Shown here in pieces: positions 57,226-64,000 of a DNA stretch of 64,000 nt; the stretch's first letter is position 1, and each line of letters opens with the position of its first letter. The stretch spans positions 3,620,001 through 3,684,000 of the forward strand of contig NZ_CP031153.1 of NCBI RefSeq assembly GCF_003352465.1. The letters are read 5' to 3'. This stretch comes from Kordia sp. SMS9 (GTDB lineage Bacteria > Bacteroidota > Bacteroidia > Flavobacteriales > Flavobacteriaceae). The notes under the pieces are model-generated. The model saw nothing but the letters and a program-made list of their open reading frames with translations. It had not been told where the DNA came from and made no database searches. The position numbers and the translations under genes were made by a program.

Positions 57226-57565
57226 TTAGAATTATTTTTTATTCAATTTATAAAAATATAGAGTATTGCTAAAAATTAAAGGAACTTATGATCAAGTACT
57301 AAACATTTTGCTTCGGTCAAATATATAGTTTTCTAGAATATATTTTTAACCATTTTAATTCTCCCTCAAACCCTTTGCAAATTCTTCTTCAAAACGGGTT
57401 CGATTTTTGAATTTCACCTACGTTTAGCATTTCAGATTTCACTAGCATCATTCGTTTTCACTTCAGCTTGCGTTCAACTTTTTCGCCTCAGTTTGCGTAT
57501 CTACATTCAAGGATATTACGCCACTTAGCCGCTAAGCTTCGTTATACTTATAACATTCTCACTAT
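57226..57565. other. Gene-free stretch upstream of the two-repeat T9SS protein
   Basis: About 340 bases that hold no convincing frame. A short palindrome 'cttagccgctaag' is near 57523. It leads into palindromic site B. Confidence 0.35.
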
Positions 57566-57702
57566 GTTCTGTAACGTGTTCGTGTATGGTTAGTTGCGTG
57601 GTTAAGCAACTAATTTAGTAAATACAAACCGAATAGAAAATCCTCGAGGATTTTCGTAAGTAGGCGAGTACTAGCAATGAATTATACACGTTGTTGGCTG
57701 TA
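57566..57702 (-). repeat. attC-like palindromic site B
   Basis: About 137 bp, closely matching site A over its whole length. Minus-strand ends are TACAGCCAACAACGTGTATA and CCATACACGAACACGTTACA. The central stem GAAAATCC/GGATTTTC is at 57636-57655, with a TCGA loop instead of TCTC. Confidence 0.65.
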
Positions 57703-57712
57703 GTTTTTATTT

Positions 57713-58243
57713 TCAAATATATAATTTCCAATTTCTGTCTGTTTTAAATCCATGCTCGGGTTCTGCAATCTTTTTAATTTCCTTTTTATTTTTCAATTCA
57801 TATTCAAAGTGCTCAATTTGTTTCTCTTTTAAATAGTCTATCTTACTTTTTCCGCTATTTTGATTCCAAGGTTCACAGTCACAAACTTTACAAATATTGT
57901 TTCTAACAGCCACAATTCCACAAACTTCGCAAGATTTCAGAGAGTCAATAATGAAATTTACTTTTTTAAAATCAAATTGCTTAAATGATTCAGGAATATT
58001 TTGGATAAATTCAAACCAACCAATTTGGTCATCATTCAAAGCGATTTCGTTTTCGGCTGTTTTTACAATTAGGACTTTGTCATTATTCGAAAAGCGAATT
58101 GATTTTACGTCATTCCATTCAAGTTCTTTAGGTTTAGCACCAAAAGGTTCATTTATCACAAATCCACTTTTAGTCAACTCGATGTCAGTTATCGCATTCG
58201 ACAACTTTTTGAAAAGAAATTTTCTCATTAAGTATCCTACCAT
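57713..58243 (-). CDS. Hypothetical protein with C-terminal zinc-ribbon-like motif, cassette-like unit
   Basis: A 176-residue soluble protein with an N-terminal PH-like or GRAM-like strand pattern (LTKSGFVINEPFGAKPKELE, VKSIRFSNNDKVLIVK) and the cysteine pairs SCEVCGIVAV and ICKVCDCEPW (about 108-127), which look like a zinc ribbon. Family not recognised. It is bracketed by a perfect 10-bp inverted repeat, GTTGGCTGTA at 57693-57702 and TACAGCCAAC at 58259-58268. Confidence 0.65.
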   Translation of the reverse strand: MVGYLMRKFLFKKLSNAITDIELTKSGFVINEPFGAKPKELEWNDVKSIRFSNNDKVLIVKTAENEIALNDDQIGWFEFIQNIPESFKQFDFKKVNFIIDSLKSCEVCGIVAVRNNICKVCDCEPWNQNSGKSKIDYLKEKQIEHFEYELKNKKEIKKIAEPEHGFKTDRNWKLYI

Positions 58244-58255
58244 AGGGTTTGTTTA

Positions 58256-58400
58256 AATTACAGCCAACGTATGTATATACGGAATTCCTGTTTTTATACT
58301 AAATATGATAAATAACAGGAACTAATTTCATTTCAACTTCCTCTTATTTTCCATAAAAGTAAAACAAAACGTACACTTATACAATGTGGTTTTCCGTAAA
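58256..58400 (-). other. Possible attC-like site E (diverged, array edge)
   Basis: On the minus strand the segment runs from CCACATTGTATAAGTGTACG to CCGTATATACATACGTTGGC, which resemble the two ends of sites A and B. The centre is different, with a 'cctgttatt' / 'aacagg' stem. It would be the first site of the array. Confidence 0.35.
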
Positions 58401-58551
58401 GCTTTTTTTAGTACTGAGAATTGAGAAGTTAGTATTGAGTATTGAGAAGTTTCGAAGATCAATTCAACATCCAATAGAAAAAATATAAAATGTAAAACTC
58501 AAAATGTGTCACATCGAGCGCAGTCGAGATGTAAAATGTAAAAGTATTTTT

Positions 58552-58668
58552 ACGAACAACGAACAACGAACAACGAACAACGAACAACGAATAACGAATA
58601 ACCAATAATGAATAATGAACAACAAACAACGAACAACAAACAACAAACAACGAACAACGAACAACGAA
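58552..58668. repeat. Heptamer tandem repeat (ACGAACA)
   Basis: About 16 copies of a 7-bp unit 'acgaaca', with degenerate units (acgaata, atgaata, acaaaca) in the middle. A minus-strand frame over it is an artefact. Just upstream (58509-58531) is a palindrome 'acatcgagcgcagtcgagatgt'. Confidence 0.8.
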
Positions 58669-58750
58669 ATTTAAATTATAAATGTTAAATGCTGAATTTT
58701 AAATGAAAAAAGTATCCTAACTAACAACAGGAGCAAAGCGACCAACCCAA

Positions 58751-61048
58751 TCACCTGACAACAATCTCATCCAAAAACGTCCACGCTTTGTTTCCTGCAC
58801 CTTGCAAACCTTCAGGAATGGTTCCGTAATTTGGAATGAAAATTTCAATATGTTTGGTCGTAATTTCTGGAATTTGAAACGTATGCGGAATTATTGTAGC
58901 TTCACTTGTAGCAATTTGGTTGATTTGATGCAGCGTTCTGCCATCTTCTTCGTTTACATAACTCACACCAATTTCTTTCGGCGCATAAATCCACTGTCCG
59001 TTCGCATTGTAAAAACGTGTAGCAATACTACTAATTTTTTTAGGTGCGTCAAATTGTATGGTAATTGTGACATCTTTTCCCCAGAACCCTAGCCATTCTT
59101 TATCACCATAGCGTGTATCGCTTCCAGAAATTCCATTAATTAAACCATCTTTTCCGCTTCCAGCATACGCTTTGTGTGCTTTTGGTTCGAGTGTGATGGT
59201 GGCACCAATTGCTTTATGCTGATTAAATGTCAATGAAAAATCGCGACCTAATTTTTCTTTTTCGTCAAAAACTGCGGCTTTCAATATCGTAGAACCCTCA
59301 ATTGGCAACACATTTGTATATTTTTTCGATTGTAAATTAGGAGACGATTCATCTGTTGTGTAACGAATTGTTTTGTCTCTAATAACCGTTTGTAAGTCAA
59401 ACACCATTGTATTGTTTCGTTTGGCAACTTCCCCTTCAATCTCATACAAATGATTGGCATACTTTACGTTTTGCGCATCCAAACGCTTGTGAAACTGCTC
59501 CAAGCCATTAACAAAAAAATCATAATCTCTTCGTTCTGGAATTGACCAAGCAACTTCCGCCATGGCAATCGCTCTTGGAAATGCCATATATTCTACTTTT
59601 TCAGGAGAAGTAATATACTCCGTCCATACGTTTCCTTGTACACCTAACACATGTTTAGCTTCTTCTTTGGTTAATTCTTTCGGAATTGGAGTAAAATTGT
59701 ATACTTTTTTCAACGGCAAATAACCACCAATCGCCAACGGTTCGTCTCCATTATCTGATTGATAGTAATCAAAATACGCATGCGAAGTTGGTGTCATAAT
59801 AACGTTGTGACCTGACTTTGCAGCTTCAATAGCACCATTCATGCCGCGCCACGACATTACGGTAGCATTTGGCGCCAATCCGCCTTCCAAAATTTCATCC
59901 CAACCAATAATTTGTTTGCCTTTGCTATTGATGTATTTTTCCATACGCGTGATGAAATAACTCTGCAAACCATGTTCGTCTTTTAAATCTTCCTTTTTGA
60001 TCAATTCCTGACAATATTCACAAGCTTTCCAACGGGTTTTGGGTGCTTCATCGCCACCAATATGAATGTATGTTCCTGGAAACAGCGGCATGACTTCATC
60101 CAATACATTTTCTAAAAACGTAAAGGTTTCTTCGGAAGGACAATATACTTCTTCAAAAACGCCCCATTTGGTCGCTACGTTCACGTTTTCGCCTGTACAA
60201 CCCAAATTCGGATAGGCGGCAATTGCTGCTTGTGCATGTCCGGGCATTTCTATTTCAGGAATTACGGTAATAAAACGTTCAGCAGCATAGTTTACAAGCT
60301 CTTTAACTTGTTCCTGTGTGTAAAATCCGCCGTAGCGTTTGCCATCAAACTGTTGAGGTGCATCGTTGTAATGTCCCATCAACGTTTCATCGCGAAAAGC
60401 GGCAACTTCTTGTAACTTGGGATATTTCTTAATCTCAATGCGCCAACCTTGATCGTCTGTTAAATGCCAATGAAAAGTGTTCATTTTCAATTGTGACATG
60501 AGATCAATATATTTTTTGATGAACTCAACGGAAAACATGTGACGTGAAACATCTAAGTGCATACCGCGATACACAAACCGAGGCGCATCTTTTACAGTAG
60601 CATTTTGAAGTTGAATTTCCGTATTTGGAAACGTCTTATTTTCTACCGTTGGCGGGAAAAATTGGCGTAAAGTTTGAAATCCGTAAAAAGCACCTTTTGG
60701 AGTTTTCGCTTTGATTCTGATGATAGAAGAATCTATACTCAATTCATAACCTTCGTCATTTTCAATAGTTTGATCGTACGTAAAAATAATTGCATTGCGT
60801 TTAGGCATACTGTGTACTATTAGCCTAAAACCTAATTTTTCTTCCAGATAACCATTAAAAAAATCTGCCACAGCATAGAGTTCTTCATCTGCATGAAAAG
60901 TAACATTTTTATCAAGTACAAAAGTACCTTCTTGCATTGTAAAATCATTCGGAATAGGAATAATATGTGGTTTAATTGCGGGTGTTGGTTTTGAACAACC
61001 AATCAAACAAAACAAAATTAACAACCTGAAAATAAAAGTACTTTTCAT
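58751..61048 (-). CDS. GH20 beta-N-acetylhexosaminidase, lipoprotein
   Basis: The 765-residue lipoprotein (signal ending CLIGC, Cys18) has the GH20b domain (about 30-140), the GH20 TIM barrel (about 145-500) with the catalytic Asp-Glu pair in IHIGGDEAPKTRW, and a C-terminal beta part with a discoidin-like region (about 640-765). It removes terminal GlcNAc or GalNAc from glycans. It is divergent from the GH92 gene over a 39-bp gap, so the two are likely co-regulated. Confidence 0.94.
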   Translation of the reverse strand: MKSTFIFRLLILFCLIGCSKPTPAIKPHIIPIPNDFTMQEGTFVLDKNVTFHADEELYAVADFFNGYLEEKLGFRLIVHSMPKRNAIIFTYDQTIENDEGYELSIDSSIIRIKAKTPKGAFYGFQTLRQFFPPTVENKTFPNTEIQLQNATVKDAPRFVYRGMHLDVSRHMFSVEFIKKYIDLMSQLKMNTFHWHLTDDQGWRIEIKKYPKLQEVAAFRDETLMGHYNDAPQQFDGKRYGGFYTQEQVKELVNYAAERFITVIPEIEMPGHAQAAIAAYPNLGCTGENVNVATKWGVFEEVYCPSEETFTFLENVLDEVMPLFPGTYIHIGGDEAPKTRWKACEYCQELIKKEDLKDEHGLQSYFITRMEKYINSKGKQIIGWDEILEGGLAPNATVMSWRGMNGAIEAAKSGHNVIMTPTSHAYFDYYQSDNGDEPLAIGGYLPLKKVYNFTPIPKELTKEEAKHVLGVQGNVWTEYITSPEKVEYMAFPRAIAMAEVAWSIPERRDYDFFVNGLEQFHKRLDAQNVKYANHLYEIEGEVAKRNNTMVFDLQTVIRDKTIRYTTDESSPNLQSKKYTNVLPIEGSTILKAAVFDEKEKLGRDFSLTFNQHKAIGATITLEPKAHKAYAGSGKDGLINGISGSDTRYGDKEWLGFWGKDVTITIQFDAPKKISSIATRFYNANGQWIYAPKEIGVSYVNEEDGRTLHQINQIATSEATIIPHTFQIPEITTKHIEIFIPNYGTIPEGLQGAGNKAWTFLDEIVVR

Positions 61049-61087
61049 TTTAGTATATTAGATGCCATAAATTTAGCAATCTATTTA

Positions 61088-64000
61088 ATGAAACTCTCAT
61101 ACATCGCCATTTTTGTGGTCATTTCACTGTTTTTTAGCTGTGCGAATGATCAAAAAACACACATTGCTCAAAAAGATCAATCACTCATCAACTATGTAAA
61201 TCCGTTTATTGGTACAGGCGGACACGGACATACGTATCCAGGCGCCACGATGCCGTTTGGAATGATGCAACTCAGTCCTGACACACGTTTGGACGGTTGG
61301 GATGGCTGCTCAGGCTACCACTATTCGGACGAATATATATATGGATTTTCGCATACGCATTTGAGCGGAACTGGTGTTTCAGACTATGGCGATATTTTGC
61401 TAATGCCAACGAATGAAGTGAATTTTAATAACGGTTCAAATGGAAAAAAAGGCTATCGTGCACATTTTTCACATGATAAGGAAATAGCAGAAGCAGGTTA
61501 TTACAAAGTATTTTTAGACAGTACAAATATTCAAGTAGAATTGACGGTTTCGGAACGAAGTGGCATGCACAAATACACATTTCCATCTGCGGAAAATCAA
61601 GTTGTGATGTTAGATTTGGTACATCGAGATAAAGTATTGGATGCTAAAATCGAGAAGGTTTCCGATACCGAAATTGTTGGCTATCGTTTTTCAGAAGCTT
61701 GGGCTAGCGATCAACGTGTATTCTACGTACTAAAAACGTCACATCCGTTTGATGATATCTTGCAATCGCCACCAACACAAGGAATGCCAGGCGCAAGACG
61801 ATCAGCACTGACATTTAAAAACCCAAACAATGAACCAATTATCATTAAAATTGGAATCTCTGCGGTTGATGTGGAAGGCGCACGAAAAAACTTAGAAACT
61901 GAAATAGGAGCGAAGTCGTTTGACGAAGTGAAGCAACTAGCACAAGACACTTGGGAACAACAATTAGAAAAAATTGTGATTGAAAGTGACAATAATGATT
62001 ACAAAACAAACTTTTACACTGCGTTGTATCACACGATGCTTGCGCCAAATCTATACCAAGATGTAGATGGTCGTTACCGCGATATGGACATGAAAATTCA
62101 TCAGTCTAACGATCACACACATTATACGGTTTTCTCGTTGTGGGATACGTATCGTGCGGCACATCCGTTGTATACGATTATTGAACAAGAGCGCACGAAC
62201 GATTTTATTAAAACGTTTATTAAAAAATACGAATCGGGTGGCATCATGCCCATTTGGGATGTATCCGCGAATTACACAGGTTGTATGATTGGGTATCACG
62301 CCGTTCCTGTCATTGCAGATGCGTACATGAAAGGCATTCGCGACTATGATGTAGACAAAGCTTTTGAAGCCATGAAACATAGTGCGACGCGTGATAAATT
62401 AGGCTTGGACTCTTATAAGAAATTAGGCTACATTCCTGTAGAAAAGGAATCGGAGTCGGTTTCTAAAACCTTAGAATATGCGTATGACGATTGGACCATT
62501 GCGGAAATGGCAAAAGCCATGGGAAAGACAAACGATTACGAAACCTTCATTAAACGTGCACAATTCTACAAAAATGTATACGATCCAGCAACACAGTTTA
62601 TGCGCGGACGTTTCCGAAACACATGGTTTGCACCGTTTGATCCGTACGAAGTCAATTTTAACTACACGGAAGCCAATTCGTGGCAATACAGCTTTTATGT
62701 ACCGCAAGATGTTTCTGGTTTTATAGAATTGTTGGGCGGAAAAGACAAATTAGAAGCACAATTAGACAAATTATTCACGGCAAAACAAGCAACTTCAGGA
62801 CGCAATCAGGCAGATATTACAGGATTGATTGGACAATATGCACACGGAAACGAACCGAGTCACCACATGGCATATTTGTATAATTTCATCAACAAACCTG
62901 CAAAAACACAGCAATATGTGCATCAAATCTTAACCACACTTTACAAAAACGAACCTGACGGCGTTTCGGGCAATGAAGATTGTGGACAAATGAGCGCGTG
63001 GTATGTATTGAGCAGTTTAGGATTCTATTCCGTAACGCCAGGAAGCAACGAATACATCATTGGAACGCCGTTGTTTGACAAAGCCACCATCAATCTTGAA
63101 AATGGCACAACGTTTACCATAACTGCGAAAAATCTCTCGAAAGAGAACATATATATCAAAGCAGCCACATTGAATGGAGAAGTGTATTCAAAATCATTTA
63201 TTGAGCATGAAGCGATTCTAAATGGAGGAAATTTAGTTTTTGAAATGACCAACGAGCCAACCAATTGGGGAACGCAAGACGAACACATTCCGATCACGGA
63301 AATTACACAACACAAAATAGTGCCGTCACCATTTATAGCCAAAGGTGCTATTGCGTTTAAAGGAAATACGGAAGTAACTTTACAAACAGTTGATAAAGAT
63401 GCTACTATTTTTTACAAATTGATGAATCCAGTGCAAGCTGCGATGCCAGATTTTAAGGAATACACGAAACCGTTTGCAATCTCTGAAATGAGTTTCTTGG
63501 AAGTATATGCGCAACGTGACGATGAAAAGAGTCCCACAATTGCGACAACATTCTTTAAAATTGATCCGAATTTAAAAATAAAACTCGAAACAGAATACGC
63601 AAATCAATACAATGCGGGTGGACAAAACGCGCTGATTGACGGCATTTTAGGAACAGAAGATTTCCGAACTGGAACGTGGCAAGGCTATTTTGATAAAGAT
63701 GTGATTGCTACGGTCGATTTAGGAAAAGTAAAACCAATCAATACGATTCAAGTAAATTTCTTGGAAGATCAGAAAAGCTGGATATTTCTTCCAACCGAAG
63801 TTGAATGTTACGTGAGCGACAATCCAAACCGTTTTTACAAATCATTACCAAAACAAACCTTTGACGTTACCAAACCCAAAGAAGGTGCACATATTAAAAA
63901 TGTAAGGTTTGATATGAGAGGCTACAGCGCACGTTATGTAAAAATTGTAGCAAAAAAATTAGGTGTTTTACCAGCATGGCATTTGGGGCACAAACACGAT
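61088..64000 (+). CDS. GH92 alpha-mannosidase, lipoprotein (3' end outside window)
   Basis: The frame stays open from ATG 61088 to the window end (971 codons). It starts with a lipoprotein signal (SLFFSC, Cys18), then NPFIGTGGHGHTYPGATMPF, the GH92 signature, and later NEDCGQMSAWYVLSSLGFYS with the catalytic Glu. The last 130 residues look like a discoidin domain, close to the expected C-terminus, so only a few codons are missing. GH92 enzymes cut alpha-linked mannose from N-glycans and yeast mannan in a calcium-dependent way. Confidence 0.95.
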   Translation, partial: MKLSYIAIFVVISLFFSCANDQKTHIAQKDQSLINYVNPFIGTGGHGHTYPGATMPFGMMQLSPDTRLDGWDGCSGYHYSDEYIYGFSHTHLSGTGVSDYGDILLMPTNEVNFNNGSNGKKGYRAHFSHDKEIAEAGYYKVFLDSTNIQVELTVSERSGMHKYTFPSAENQVVMLDLVHRDKVLDAKIEKVSDTEIVGYRFSEAWASDQRVFYVLKTSHPFDDILQSPPTQGMPGARRSALTFKNPNNEPIIIKIGISAVDVEGARKNLETEIGAKSFDEVKQLAQDTWEQQLEKIVIESDNNDYKTNFYTALYHTMLAPNLYQDVDGRYRDMDMKIHQSNDHTHYTVFSLWDTYRAAHPLYTIIEQERTNDFIKTFIKKYESGGIMPIWDVSANYTGCMIGYHAVPVIADAYMKGIRDYDVDKAFEAMKHSATRDKLGLDSYKKLGYIPVEKESESVSKTLEYAYDDWTIAEMAKAMGKTNDYETFIKRAQFYKNVYDPATQFMRGRFRNTWFAPFDPYEVNFNYTEANSWQYSFYVPQDVSGFIELLGGKDKLEAQLDKLFTAKQATSGRNQADITGLIGQYAHGNEPSHHMAYLYNFINKPAKTQQYVHQILTTLYKNEPDGVSGNEDCGQMSAWYVLSSLGFYSVTPGSNEYIIGTPLFDKATINLENGTTFTITAKNLSKENIYIKAATLNGEVYSKSFIEHEAILNGGNLVFEMTNEPTNWGTQDEHIPITEITQHKIVPSPFIAKGAIAFKGNTEVTLQTVDKDATIFYKLMNPVQAAMPDFKEYTKPFAISEMSFLEVYAQRDDEKSPTIATTFFKIDPNLKIKLETEYANQYNAGGQNALIDGILGTEDFRTGTWQGYFDKDVIATVDLGKVKPINTIQVNFLEDQKSWIFLPTEVECYVSDNPNRFYKSLPKQTFDVTKPKEGAHIKNVRFDMRGYSARYVKIVAKKLGVLPAWHLGHKHD

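Noticed and set aside
58459..58650. 63-codon minus-strand ORF
   Set aside because: Encoded by the heptamer tandem repeat; low-complexity VVRCSLFV product.
58552..58668. CRISPR array
   Set aside because: Repeat unit is 7 bp with no spacers, and no cas genes are present.

Overview
The window is AT-rich chromosomal DNA from a member of the Bacteroidota, almost certainly a marine Flavobacteriaceae; Kordia or a close relative is my guess and cannot be proven from sequence alone. The signs are type IX secretion (T9SS) C-terminal sorting domains, TANNTTTG-type promoters, monomeric NADP isocitrate dehydrogenase, an ECF sigma/FecR/TonB-receptor cassette, an IS1182-family element, and several protein families typical of flavobacteria (DUF6095, DUF2279, DUF6261).

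Layout: 1-1.6 kb is the end of an rRNA operon (3' part of 23S, then 5S and a terminator). 1.9-30 kb is mostly core genome: an SPFH lipoprotein, MurQ, isocitrate dehydrogenase, an AraC-type sensor-regulator, RplS, TrmD, GAPDH, thioredoxin, a CbpA/CbpM chaperone pair, HtrA, DapF, a shortened MltG, a DUF2279 protein, a lysozyme-like protein, an RsmI-like methyltransferase, a secreted PQQ-type sugar dehydrogenase, a low-molecular-weight phosphatase, DnaA, a thioesterase, a GNAT/HTH pair, and a RibD cluster. 31.8-38.3 kb is a cell-surface signalling locus: ECF sigma factor, FecR, TonB-dependent receptor, and two divergent Asp-rich lipoproteins. The fecR and lipoprotein units share the same bipartite promoter-like motif, so the sigma factor probably drives both. 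38.5-38.8 kb holds transposon debris. 38.9-47.7 kb has PrmC, a LOG-family protein, a tandem array of five paralogous small exported proteins, a GH2 beta-mannosidase with CutC, and a DUF6261 protein.

49.4-58.4 kb is the most unusual part. Single unrelated genes all lie on the minus strand, separated by related imperfect palindromes of about 130 bp. At least three genes are bracketed by their own private inverted repeat. This is the architecture of integron gene cassettes and their attC sites, with no integrase in view. An IS1182-family element with a 4-bp target duplication sits in the core of one of these sites, and a decayed transposase relic occurs at two junctions.

58.7-64 kb is a divergent glycan-degradation pair: a GH20 beta-hexosaminidase and a GH92 alpha-mannosidase that runs off the window end. 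Together with the GH2 beta-mannosidase it suggests breakdown of mannose- and GlcNAc-containing glycans such as N-glycans.

No tRNA, CRISPR array, riboswitch or convincing oriC was recognised.
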